This document shows, piece after piece, positions 54,781-63,649 of a stretch of 64,000 bases of DNA (positions are counted from its first letter, which is position 1; each line of letters opens with the position of its first letter). A program made the translations under genes and the position numbers. Below the pieces are notes generated by a model. It was not told the DNA's origin. It did no database searches and saw nothing but the letters and a program-made list of their open reading frames with translations. The DNA lies in contig NZ_JBDOIO010000003.1 in assembly GCF_039831995.1 (NCBI RefSeq), positions 1,240,001-1,304,000 of the forward strand, written 5' to 3'. Origin of the DNA: Paenibacillus pabuli. Lineage in GTDB: Bacteria; Bacillota; Bacilli; Paenibacillales; Paenibacillaceae.

Positions 54781-55686
54781 CTAAAATATGCGATAATTGG
54801 CGAACCGATAGGCCAGGAAATAACCAAGTCCGATAAAGATGAATGAAACCACAGACTTAATGAGACCAAGCGCCGTAGAAACCGAATATTGGGCATCCTG
54901 CAAACCGATTCGATAGATCATCGTATCCAGGATATCACCAGATTCATAGACGAGCGGGTTGTACAGATTGAACACCTGATCAAACCCACCGTTAAGTACG
55001 TTTCCAAGACTCAGGGTTACCATTAGAATGACGATGGGACGAATCCCGGGCAGCGTAATATGCCAGGTCTGCTTCCATCTCCCTGCCCCGTCCATAACGG
55101 CGGCTTCGTAGAGAGACTTATCAATGCTGGTCAGTGCTGCCAAATAAATGATGGTGCCAAAACCGAACTCTTTCCATTGATCAGTAATAACAAGTATGTA
55201 CGGAAACCAATCGTTGCTGGCCAGAAATTGAATGGGCTCCATCCCGAGTGCCTTGAGCAGCATATTTACAATCCCACTGCTCGGGGATAACACATCCACG
55301 ATAATGCCGGCCAGAATGACCCACGAAAAAAAGTGAGGCATATAAATGACCGTTTGAATCGTTCGTTTAAATCCGGTTTTGCGTACTTCGTTGAGCAGCA
55401 AGGCGACGAGTACCGGAATCACAAGACCGGATATTATTTTCATGACCGAGATGAATACCGTATTCCACACGACCTGGCCAAACCCCGGAAGATCAAACAG
55501 GTATCTGAAGTTATCGAAGCCTACCCAGTTCATGTTTTTGAATCCGGCAATCGGAGAGAAATTTTGAAAGGCAATGGAAAGTCCTGCCATCGGAATGTAA
55601 CCGAATACAATAATGATGATCAGTCCTGGCAGAATCATAAGATGAAGCGGAATATTTCTGATAAATTGTTTGTAGTTGGAACGCAT
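54781..55686 (-). CDS. ABC sugar permease, LplB type
   Basis: 301 residues with six membrane helices (first: LMILPGLIIIIVFGYIPMAGLSIAF). EAA loop near 200 is LYEAAVMDGAGRWKQTWHITLPGIRP. Shorter N-terminal tail than the paralogue at 37265-38260. AGGAGGAG before ATG. First gene of the two-gene permease unit, located after the terminator of the GH51 gene, so it needs its own promoter in 55687-55790. Confidence 0.9.
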   Translation of the reverse strand: MRSNYKQFIRNIPLHLMILPGLIIIIVFGYIPMAGLSIAFQNFSPIAGFKNMNWVGFDNFRYLFDLPGFGQVVWNTVFISVMKIISGLVIPVLVALLLNEVRKTGFKRTIQTVIYMPHFFSWVILAGIIVDVLSPSSGIVNMLLKALGMEPIQFLASNDWFPYILVITDQWKEFGFGTIIYLAALTSIDKSLYEAAVMDGAGRWKQTWHITLPGIRPIVILMVTLSLGNVLNGGFDQVFNLYNPLVYESGDILDTMIYRIGLQDAQYSVSTALGLIKSVVSFIFIGLGYFLAYRFANYRIF

Positions 55687-55791
55687 GAGCTGTCTCCTCC
55701 TTCAAACTCATTATAGGATCAGGCAATCCGAGGCAATAGTGTAGGTTATTTACTTTAGGTATCTTCTGTTGACTCTCTATTTGGAAACATA

Positions 55792-55816
55792 AAAAAACCG
55801 CGAATATCGCGGTTTC
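55792..55816 (-). terminator. Terminator of the GH51 gene
   Basis: Stem AAACCGCG / CGCGGTTT, loop ATATT, seven T on the minus strand. Confidence 0.9.
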
Positions 55817-55859
55817 TTCATGATAAGCGTTCTCTTTCAGGGGAGGAGCATGAATGATA

Positions 55860-58800
55860 TTACAAATCCAGAATTAATACATTGACGGAATAAGCCGGTA
55901 ACTGAAGAACCACGGATTCACCGTCCAGTCCGATCTCCTGTTCCTGCGGAACCACTTTCTCATCATTCTTCTGGTTCACATTCGGAACATGAACCCATGC
56001 CTGATCTCCACTTAGAGTAATCAACCGTGCTGCAGAACTCACCTTCAGATCCTTAATACAGACCTGGGTAGCTTTGTCCACACTATCGGCATTCACCAGT
56101 TTCACATATACATGCTGCTGATCTCTCGTCACCGAATGGAACACCTCGCGATTATAAGCCTCGAGCTTGTAATCCAGCACTTTGCTGGTTGTATGTCCGT
56201 CTGTGTAGGAGCAGATCAAGTTCTTCCCTGTATCGCCGCCATAATTGACAGTGATCGTATAATCGGTACCGCTCTCCAGCGCTTCATAATTGGCAGCTCT
56301 CAGGTTACCCGCTGCTGAACTTGAAGAGTAATCACCGAGAGTATATCCTTCGATACCTTGTTTATACACTTTTACTCCCGTTGCATCGCCACCGTAGCCA
56401 ATCGCATATTCAATGACATCCTTCTTGTCAGGCGAAATATCCGTAAGTCCCACGCCGACATAGAAACCGTCATCACCCGACAAGCGCTTGGTTTCCACCT
56501 GCACCTTGTAATTGGTCCATTCTTCATTGAGAAGATATATCCCGTTCAGTCCGCTGGCTTGTGCCTTCAGAATCAGGCCGTTTCCGGCTTCAAGCGAACA
56601 ACCATTTGAACCAGGAATTAGGCCCCACGCCTCACTCAGCTCCGTCTGCTCCCTGAAATCTTCACTCAACAGTACACTGCCATCCTGATTGGATGTGACC
56701 GTGACGCGTTTCACGACGATGTCTGCATTACCGGTTGCAATCTCAATCCCTCCATGAGGGATGAGCTCCACCTGTTTACCTTTGCTATACGTCTTAAACG
56801 AAGTGCCGATCACTTGATCTCCAACGTATTTGGCAAAAAGGCGCTGAACGTAGTAGTTCGGTGTATACCATACGGTCTCATCGTCAAACCAGATGCAATC
56901 CGGTGTCCAGCGATAGGTTCCATCCGTCAGCACCTTATTGAACAATGGCGCGTAGGCAGCCAAACGAACGACATCTGCATTGTTTTCGAACCCTGTCATT
57001 ACCGCTGCTTCTGCAACGGCGCCTGCCAGTGTATTTTTGTCCGTGGATGCGTACTCTCCGACAAACACCTTGGAGGTCTCTTTCCAGTTGATACGTCCAT
57101 CTTCGTGATATACCCGGTGGTAGTAGTTGTAACGATCCACGTTATTCAGCAAGTAATCATTGGACCGATAATAGTGCTCGTCTGCAATGGTGTCCATGTA
57201 ATCGTCCTGCTTCTCATACCAGGTTACCGTTTCTTCAATGACCTTCTGTCCGTCTGCAAACGCAACTTGGGCCGATCCCGTAAGGTTACCGCTCAGGAAT
57301 TTCCACCCTTGTTGGTAAGCATCATCGTCCGCCTGTGCACCAACCGTTGAAATAATATGCAATTCATGATCCGGATAGTTCAGCTTCATATAATCATCAA
57401 TGGATGATTTGAACACTTCGAAATTGGCGAAAAATTCGGTTCCCCAGTTCTCGTTGCCCACACCAAGATAGCGTAGATCAAACGGCTCAGGATGCCCCAT
57501 TTGGCTACGTATTGCCGCCCATTCGTTATGTTCAACATCTGTACTGAGGGCAAAATCAATCAGGTCGGTGAAGTTTTTGATGTAATATTCTCTTAATGCG
57601 CCGCCAGCCGGATGTGCGTAATCCGAACGTGCCTGACACAGAACTCCACAGGCCATGACGGGAACCGGCGCGGCATTCAAATCTTCCGCGAGCTGGAAGT
57701 ACTCCATGTATCCAAGCCCCATCGTCATCATGTAACCCCAGACATTGTAGTTCTCTTTGCGCAGCTCAACCAGTCCAACAGAATCCTTCCAGTCATACAC
57801 ATTATCCCAGATAAAAGACCCCTCCGAGATGCAGCCTCCCGGAAAACGCAGAAACTTGGGATGCATATCGACAAGAGCCTGAACCAGATCCTTCCTCAGT
57901 CGATAGTTCGGGTTTCCCTTGTAGTTCGCATGTGCTGATGCGGGGATGCCTTCCTCACCAGGATCTGCCCCCCATACATCCCGCGGGATCAAAGACACCA
58001 TATCGATGGATATCTCTCCTTCAAACGTAAGTACAAGCTGTCCAAGTGCTGTCTCTGTTCCTGTAAGAACAACTTCCTGATTGGTCACCTCCACATCCGC
58101 GTGGACTACACCATACTTTTTCCAAGTGCCTCCTCCGTCCACATGAAGAGAGACGGAATCACTGATAGCTGCCCCCGAGACATCCTGCAGTTGAACGATG
58201 ATCATACCTTCAGATTCCGCTTTTGCCCAGATGGTGAAATCGTACTGTTCCCCTGTCCTAATGGACATGGCACAATGCTGATTGGAATCCGAGAAACCAC
58301 GATTCCGAATCGTCGCACCATCCTGAACCGTCACATAGTATGCATTCGCATCGGGGTCATCCAGTTGGAAATGTGTATTCAATCCGCCTTCATGCTGTAC
58401 AATCATCTTATCTGTATCACCAGACCAGGCGAACAAAGGATCCCGGTTCCGTCCCGTCGAACATCCACATTCACCGGAGGCATGCGAGTACGTATCGAAT
58501 GCAAAAGATTCAAAAGAACGGTTCTGAACTAGCTCGGCATAGATCCCGCCATCTGCCGCATTGTTAATGTCCTCGTAGAACAGACCGTACATGACCTCGC
58601 TGATATCAGCGACTTTCTGCTCCCCATGGACCGTTATGGTATAGGGCGGGAGTTCCTCAGGCAGTACGGATACGTCAAAACTTTTACTCAGCGTGTTCTC
58701 GCCTTTACTCAAAATCGCATTCAGGCTTGCTTCCTGTGCCGAGTTCATGGACTGTACTTCTCCATCATGCGACAGCACCTCAGGACGATTGGACTGCCAA

Positions 58801-59630
58801 TGGACCTTCACTTTGCCACCAAGCAAGTCAACAGGCAGCGAAATGTTCTTGGTAACGATTTGGGTCGGAAACGACAAATATTTATCTGCTGCCAACTTGA
58901 TAATCTCTTCATCGGTCAATGATTCACACATGACTTCGATGACTTCATCCATGGTTAGTCCGGCCTGATAAATCCGAAAGTCGGACAGCGATCCGGCAAA
59001 ATCCGCATCGGCTGCATACTGAGAGCGCCCAATGTAATTCTGACTATAATTGGCCGGATCCGTGAATGAATCGAACCATCTGCGCAGCTTCGCATAGTTT
59101 CCACTGGACGTCTGGCTGATGGAGCCATCCGCAATTTTCTCTCCATTCACATAGACAATCGGGCCAGCACTGCTAAGCGTACCTCCACGAGTGCCAGCCA
59201 CCGACAATGCTATATGCATCCATTCCCCCGTAGCAAATCCTCGGCCCGGATCCACAACCAGATCACCTTCTGCAGACAGCGTTCCCCTTAGTTGTCTCGT
59301 CAAAAACAGATAGGGGCCCTGTTCTCCTTTACCGAAATCAAAAATGCGTTCCCACACAGTGGACCCCTTGTTCAGATTCACCCAGGTTGACACAGTGATG
59401 CCTGTTTTATCGCTTACATTTTGAAATACATCGGATGGTAACTGCAGATAAGACCTTCCATTGTCACCACCTGCAAAGGTAGCCGCATCCCTCCCGCTCA
59501 CTTTCGCCACCGTTGGTACCGAATGACCTGCAGCAATGCCATCCTTGCCTTGGCCAGAATAATCCTTACCGATGTTGTTCGCATCCTCAAACTTGTAGTG
59601 TGCAATGATCTGATCCTGATAACTGCTCAT
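55860..59630 (-). CDS. GH51-type alpha-L-arabinofuranosidase with LamG and Ig-like domains
   Basis: 1256 residues from the ATG at 59630 (AGGAGG eight bases before). LamG/concanavalin-like domain about 5-235, atrophied bacterial Ig-like domain about 245-325, then the arabinofuranosidase TIM barrel and beta-sandwich from about 330, with acid/base Glu727 in YLGVGNENWG and nucleophile Glu859 in VFVGEYAST. The remaining 300 residues hold a second LamG-like or DUF1080-like domain and a small beta tail. GH51 enzymes release terminal alpha-L-arabinofuranose. No signal peptide, although LamG and Ig modules are usual in secreted enzymes. Divergent from a GH43 gene with the same two modules. Confidence 0.88.
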   Translation of the reverse strand: MSSYQDQIIAHYKFEDANNIGKDYSGQGKDGIAAGHSVPTVAKVSGRDAATFAGGDNGRSYLQLPSDVFQNVSDKTGITVSTWVNLNKGSTVWERIFDFGKGEQGPYLFLTRQLRGTLSAEGDLVVDPGRGFATGEWMHIALSVAGTRGGTLSSAGPIVYVNGEKIADGSISQTSSGNYAKLRRWFDSFTDPANYSQNYIGRSQYAADADFAGSLSDFRIYQAGLTMDEVIEVMCESLTDEEIIKLAADKYLSFPTQIVTKNISLPVDLLGGKVKVHWQSNRPEVLSHDGEVQSMNSAQEASLNAILSKGENTLSKSFDVSVLPEELPPYTITVHGEQKVADISEVMYGLFYEDINNAADGGIYAELVQNRSFESFAFDTYSHASGECGCSTGRNRDPLFAWSGDTDKMIVQHEGGLNTHFQLDDPDANAYYVTVQDGATIRNRGFSDSNQHCAMSIRTGEQYDFTIWAKAESEGMIIVQLQDVSGAAISDSVSLHVDGGGTWKKYGVVHADVEVTNQEVVLTGTETALGQLVLTFEGEISIDMVSLIPRDVWGADPGEEGIPASAHANYKGNPNYRLRKDLVQALVDMHPKFLRFPGGCISEGSFIWDNVYDWKDSVGLVELRKENYNVWGYMMTMGLGYMEYFQLAEDLNAAPVPVMACGVLCQARSDYAHPAGGALREYYIKNFTDLIDFALSTDVEHNEWAAIRSQMGHPEPFDLRYLGVGNENWGTEFFANFEVFKSSIDDYMKLNYPDHELHIISTVGAQADDDAYQQGWKFLSGNLTGSAQVAFADGQKVIEETVTWYEKQDDYMDTIADEHYYRSNDYLLNNVDRYNYYHRVYHEDGRINWKETSKVFVGEYASTDKNTLAGAVAEAAVMTGFENNADVVRLAAYAPLFNKVLTDGTYRWTPDCIWFDDETVWYTPNYYVQRLFAKYVGDQVIGTSFKTYSKGKQVELIPHGGIEIATGNADIVVKRVTVTSNQDGSVLLSEDFREQTELSEAWGLIPGSNGCSLEAGNGLILKAQASGLNGIYLLNEEWTNYKVQVETKRLSGDDGFYVGVGLTDISPDKKDVIEYAIGYGGDATGVKVYKQGIEGYTLGDYSSSSAAGNLRAANYEALESGTDYTITVNYGGDTGKNLICSYTDGHTTSKVLDYKLEAYNREVFHSVTRDQQHVYVKLVNADSVDKATQVCIKDLKVSSAARLITLSGDQAWVHVPNVNQKNDEKVVPQEQEIGLDGESVVLQLPAYSVNVLILDL

Positions 59631-59866
59631 CGTTATGCCTCCTATGTAGATCATCAATTAATTCACAAAAACATGAATCATTAATAAATTTATAAATATA
59701 TTATATACTCGTTATAGTACTCATTTCGAATTCGATTTTCAACAGAAAACTTCAAATCAGCATTAAATTCAAAATAAATTCACACTTCAGCCATTCACTT
59801 CGCTTTTTATAACCGGTTTCAACAACATGGTTTACAAAAATATAAATTAATTGATATTATAGCAAA

Positions 59867-59880
59867 TGTAAGCGCTTGAT
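59867..59880. promoter_or_regulatory. cre-like CcpA box between GH51 and GH43
   Basis: TGTAAGCGCTTGAT, 13 of 14 positions of TGWAARCGYTWNCW. In the 343-base divergent region, which is otherwise AT-rich promoter DNA (about 59670-59870), without a gene. Confidence 0.6.
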
Positions 59881-59973
59881 TCGAACATTAGCTGAAAGGA
59901 GGACTGCACTTACTACGTTCATCTGTTGTCATTTTACTTGTTTTTATTTTGTGAATGAAGAAAGGAGACACGT

Positions 59974-62376
59974 ATGAAGCGTTATTTGGTCATTGCACTT
60001 AGTACGGCACTACTCTCTGCACCAGCTCTATCGCCAGTCTCCGCTTTGGCGGACAATACAGCCTCAACTGCTTTCAATTCGCAAAGTTCCACCCTATTAA
60101 ACAAAAATCAGGCACCTGCGTTTAAGAACGTTTCCGTTCATGATCCTTCTGTCATCAAGGTAGATGATACGTATTATGTCTTCGGCTCACATCTCCAGGT
60201 GGCTAAGTCCAAAGATCTGATCAGCTGGGATTCCGTTGCTTCAGGCGTTACGGATGACAATCCTGTCGTTCCTAATGTGACCAAGGAATTCGCCGAGGCT
60301 CTGCAATGGGCTCAGACGGATACACTCTGGGCAGCAGATGTCATTCAGCTGGCAGATGGCAAATTCTATATGTATTACAATGCATGCAAAGGGGATTCTC
60401 CCCGATCCGCCCTTGGAGTCGCCGTAGCAGACAACATTGAAGGACCATACAAGGATCAGGGCCTATTGCTGAAATCAGGCATGTGGGACGAAATTAGCGA
60501 AGATGGTACCATTTACGATGCGACCAAGCATCCTAACGTAGTCGATCCGGATGTGTTTTTTGATAAAGACGGCAAGCTATGGATGGTATACGGTTCTTAC
60601 TCCGGGGGGATTTTCATTCTGGAGATGGACGAAACAACCGGTAAACCGCTGCCTAATCAAGGTTACGGCAAAAAGCTGACCGGTGGCAACCACAGCCGGA
60701 TTGAGGCCCCTTATATGCTCTACAGTCCCGAGACCGACTATTATTATCTGTACTTGTCTTATGGCGGACTCGCTGCTGACGGTGGATATAATATTCGCGT
60801 TGCCCGCTCCAAAACACCGGATGGTCCCTTCTACGATGCTGAAGGCAACGATATGATCAAGGTCATGGCAGACAAGGATAAGCCTTTGTTTGATGATGAA
60901 TCCATTGAGCCATTTGGCGTAAAACTGCTCGGGAACTACCTGTTCGAAAGACAGATCGGCGACCCCGGCACCGGCCAGGGGACAGGGTATGTATCTCCAG
61001 GACACAACTCCGCTTATTATGATGAAGAGACCGGCAAGCACTTCCTCATCTTCCACTCCCGCTTTCCGAATCGCGGAGAAGAGCATGAGGTACGGGTTCA
61101 TGAGATGCATATGAATTCCGAAGGATGGCCAGTCGTATCTCCCTACCGTTATGCAGGCATGGAGAGCGATGCTGTTCAGGTGACCGAACAAATTGCAGCC
61201 GGTTCATACCAGTGGGTTAATCATGGGAAGGATATCACAGCCGAGATCAAGCCATCCCAGATCGTTCAGTTTGCGGCAAATGGCCAGATTACTGGTGCTG
61301 TAACAGGGACATGGAGCCTCCTGGAGGACAACAAGGTACGAATAACGTCCAACAATGTGGTATACGAAGGTGTCTTCACCCAGGAATGGGATGCGGAATC
61401 CCAGCAGAACGTGCTGACCCTCAGCGCCCTCTCTTCATCCGGTGTAGCCGTCTGGGGAAGTCAGATGAACGCCATGAAAGATCAGGATGTGGTGCAGGCA
61501 GTGAAAAAGGATCTGACCATTGGAAATACGGAGAATATCTTCTATGACCTCTCCCTTCCCACCATAGGTACACGTGATAGTCAGATCACATGGAAATCTT
61601 CTCTCCCCTCTGTCCTATCGGCTGACGGAGCAGTAAACCGGCCACGCAGCGGCAAAGGGGATGCCAAAGTAAAATTGACCGCAACCGTTCGAAAAGGGTC
61701 GGCCACAGCCAGCAAAACGTTCAGCGTGACCGTGCCTGAACAGGCAACTGGCCCACTTCTGGGTGAGTATACTTTTGACAACAAAAAGCTCGCTAAAGTT
61801 GCTCAGGATTATAGTAAGAACGGTTATCATGGTCAGGCCTTTAACGTAGTAAGCTCAGAAATTAGTACCAAGAATCAGGCTGCTGCTTTTAACGGGAAAG
61901 ACAGCTACATTCAGCTGCCCGGACTCCTCACAGACACAACAGACTTCACCTTCAGTGCCTGGGTAAACTGGGACGGGGGCGGGGCTTGGCAGCGTATATT
62001 CGACTTCGGCAATGGCTTGTCCAGACATATGTTCCTTACGCCATCCCAGCATAATGGTGCGCTCCAATTCACCATTCATGATCAGGGTCGTGATCAGAGT
62101 CTAATTGCGACTGAAGCGCTGCCCACCAACCAATGGGTTCATGTGGCTGTCACATTGCAGGGAGACATGGGCACCTTATATGTAAACGGCAAATCAGTAG
62201 CGAGCAGCTCTGAGATCACGTTTAATCCGAAGGATCTTCAAGCTTCGGAAGCCTATCTGGGCAAAAGTAGATATGCTGCCGATCCGTTCTATCAAGGCAA
62301 AATGGATCAGGTTAGCGTGTATGACAAGGCTCTAAGCGCCAAAGAGATCCAGCGTCAAGCAGAACTCCAACCTTGA
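59974..62376 (+). CDS. Secreted GH43 arabinanase with Ig-like and LamG domains
   Basis: 800 residues. Signal peptide 1-27 (cleavage near SALAD). The GH43 five-bladed propeller (45-400) has catalytic base Asp57 (VHDPSVI), pKa modulator Asp191 (VVDPDVFF) and acid Glu244 (SRIEAPYM). A small beta domain follows near 405-500, then an atrophied Ig-like module (510-590) and a C-terminal LamG domain (595-795). It resembles the large extracellular endo-arabinanases of bacilli (AbnB/Abn2 type), which produce arabino-oligosaccharides for uptake. AAAGGAG before ATG. Shares the intergenic promoter region and cre box with GH51. Confidence 0.85.
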   Translation: MKRYLVIALSTALLSAPALSPVSALADNTASTAFNSQSSTLLNKNQAPAFKNVSVHDPSVIKVDDTYYVFGSHLQVAKSKDLISWDSVASGVTDDNPVVPNVTKEFAEALQWAQTDTLWAADVIQLADGKFYMYYNACKGDSPRSALGVAVADNIEGPYKDQGLLLKSGMWDEISEDGTIYDATKHPNVVDPDVFFDKDGKLWMVYGSYSGGIFILEMDETTGKPLPNQGYGKKLTGGNHSRIEAPYMLYSPETDYYYLYLSYGGLAADGGYNIRVARSKTPDGPFYDAEGNDMIKVMADKDKPLFDDESIEPFGVKLLGNYLFERQIGDPGTGQGTGYVSPGHNSAYYDEETGKHFLIFHSRFPNRGEEHEVRVHEMHMNSEGWPVVSPYRYAGMESDAVQVTEQIAAGSYQWVNHGKDITAEIKPSQIVQFAANGQITGAVTGTWSLLEDNKVRITSNNVVYEGVFTQEWDAESQQNVLTLSALSSSGVAVWGSQMNAMKDQDVVQAVKKDLTIGNTENIFYDLSLPTIGTRDSQITWKSSLPSVLSADGAVNRPRSGKGDAKVKLTATVRKGSATASKTFSVTVPEQATGPLLGEYTFDNKKLAKVAQDYSKNGYHGQAFNVVSSEISTKNQAAAFNGKDSYIQLPGLLTDTTDFTFSAWVNWDGGGAWQRIFDFGNGLSRHMFLTPSQHNGALQFTIHDQGRDQSLIATEALPTNQWVHVAVTLQGDMGTLYVNGKSVASSSEITFNPKDLQASEAYLGKSRYAADPFYQGKMDQVSVYDKALSAKEIQRQAELQP

Positions 62377-62470
62377 ACAGTTGAGCTTCTATTACATTAA
62401 TATCTGAATTAATTCAAAATGATACCACCTAAAGCAGCCAACCTTAGAACTGAAAGTTAGACAAAAATTT

Positions 62471-62581
62471 TTAAGCGGCTTGTTTGGCATGTTCTCGGTA
62501 TTGTACCGGGCTCATGCCTTTTAATTTTGACTTGATACGTTTGTGACTGTAGTATAATGCCATATATCTACGTTGATAAGT
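62471..62581 (-). pseudogene. IS3-family transposase C-terminal remnant
   Basis: 36 codons before TAA read YYSHKRIKSKLKGMSPVQY then REHAKQAA, the very typical end of IS3/IS150-type OrfB integrases. An in-frame stop lies just upstream (62582-62584) and no catalytic D-D-E part is present. The flanking GAAAGTTAGACAAAAATTTT at 62449-62470 is probably an eroded element end. The rest of 62377-62806 shows no gene. Confidence 0.8.
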
Positions 62582-62806
62582 TCAGTGAGATTAAGATCAC
62601 CTCTACTTTCACGACTAGTGATCTCCTAAATGATATGTATTCTAATAATTCTCCTATAAATTTCAATTAACATTAGTACCCTGCCCCGTTGTGTATACTG
62701 CATCCATTCTCAGGGAAACAAATAAACCAACGTAGGGAAACTGCTTTCTAGTAGCCACTGAGGTATTACTCTTCTTTTCTTCTAACTTTTGTTTTAACGT
62801 AGAGAT

Positions 62807-62842
62807 AAAAAAATACCGACCCTTCAACTTCAAAGGTCGGTT
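62807..62842 (-). terminator. Terminator of the SOS cassette
   Basis: Stem ACCGACC / GGTCGGT, 13-base loop, then seven T after one A on the minus strand. About 90 bases after the last gene of the cassette, with nothing coding between. Confidence 0.75.
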
Positions 62843-62931
62843 TACCCATTTGGGAGAAGAAAACAATGGTTATAAATGTATTCTAACCACTCTATGCAGT
62901 TATATACGGTATGCTCCCTCTGACTCTATGT

Positions 62932-63300
62932 TTATTTGGGCAAATCAGTAATATCAACGTTCATATGTTCAGTCAGCATTAAGGTTACATCCACTTTCAC
63001 TTTGCTCCATGATAATGTCATTTTATGAATGTAACCTCTTACGGAATAGTTAACTGTTAAACTCAGCTCAGATCTCTGTTCATCGATGATTTTTATATGA
63101 TGTTCCTTTAAATTTTGTTTCGAATTGTACATCTCTAAAGCAATTTTCTTTTGGGTACCATCCAGGTAGTCAACATACACAGATTTCATTTTAAAGTTTG
63201 AAGCGTATATTTTATGCTTATCTACCTCCAGAGCACTTAACAGATAGGGGAGCTCTACCAGTCTCTTCACAAGTGCAAGCTCCTCAGAAGTCTGTCTCAC
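62932..63300 (-). CDS. Unknown protein of the polymerase-YolD cassette
   Basis: 122 residues from a GTG at 63300, set by AGGAGG eight bases before it (the ORF reaches a TTG at 63321 inside the site). It overlaps the YolD-like gene by 17 bases, so translation is coupled. Soluble, mixed alpha-beta, with ELALVKRLVELPYLLSALEVD at the N-terminus, then beta-like segments (MKSVYVDYLDGTQKKI, LSLTVNYSVRGYIHKMTLSW). Not recognised. By place it is a third partner of a damage-inducible Y-family polymerase. Confidence 0.7.
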   Translation of the reverse strand: MRQTSEELALVKRLVELPYLLSALEVDKHKIYASNFKMKSVYVDYLDGTQKKIALEMYNSKQNLKEHHIKIIDEQRSELSLTVNYSVRGYIHKMTLSWSKVKVDVTLMLTEHMNVDITDLPK

Positions 63301-63649
63301 CGTACGCCCCTCCTTCATCAAGTTTCACAGCGACCAATTGATCAAAATCGACCCATTCAAATCCATGATCCATTTCAATTTTGATTTTCTTTCCAAAGGT
63401 ACTGACTGAAGTAACGATCCCATGTATATACCGATTGCCCGACTCATTAAACACTTCAATCGTGGCTTGCAACGTATAGTTGAGCGACATATCTACATTT
63501 TGAGCAATCATCTCCCACTCATCTTCATGGATCAGCGGTTTCGCTTGATAATGAATTTGAGTACGATGCTGTATAATTCGTTCTTTATGTTGTGGAAGCA
63601 TCATGCGACTCGATTCCCATAATCCATTGGCTTCAAGTTTTTTGCTCAT
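63284..63649 (-). CDS. YolD-like protein
   Basis: 121 residues, YolD-like family (DUF1811-type SOS partner). Marks: NGLWESSRMMLPQHKERI at 8-25 and GIVTSVSTFGKKIKIEMDHGFEWVDFDQLVAVKL near 77-110. YolD proteins are encoded with UvrX/YqjW Y-family polymerases in bacilli and are thought to act as UmuD-like partners. The ATG overlaps the stop of the polymerase gene by four bases (ATGA), and GGAGGG stands eight bases before it. Confidence 0.88.
   Translation of the reverse strand: MSKKLEANGLWESSRMMLPQHKERIIQHRTQIHYQAKPLIHEDEWEMIAQNVDMSLNYTLQATIEVFNESGNRYIHGIVTSVSTFGKKIKIEMDHGFEWVDFDQLVAVKLDEGGAYGETDF

Noticed and set aside
60577..61191. 204-residue minus-strand frame
   Set aside because: Antisense to the GH43 catalytic domain.
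62663..62866. 67-residue minus-strand frame
   Set aside because: Spans the terminator of the SOS cassette and has no ribosome site.
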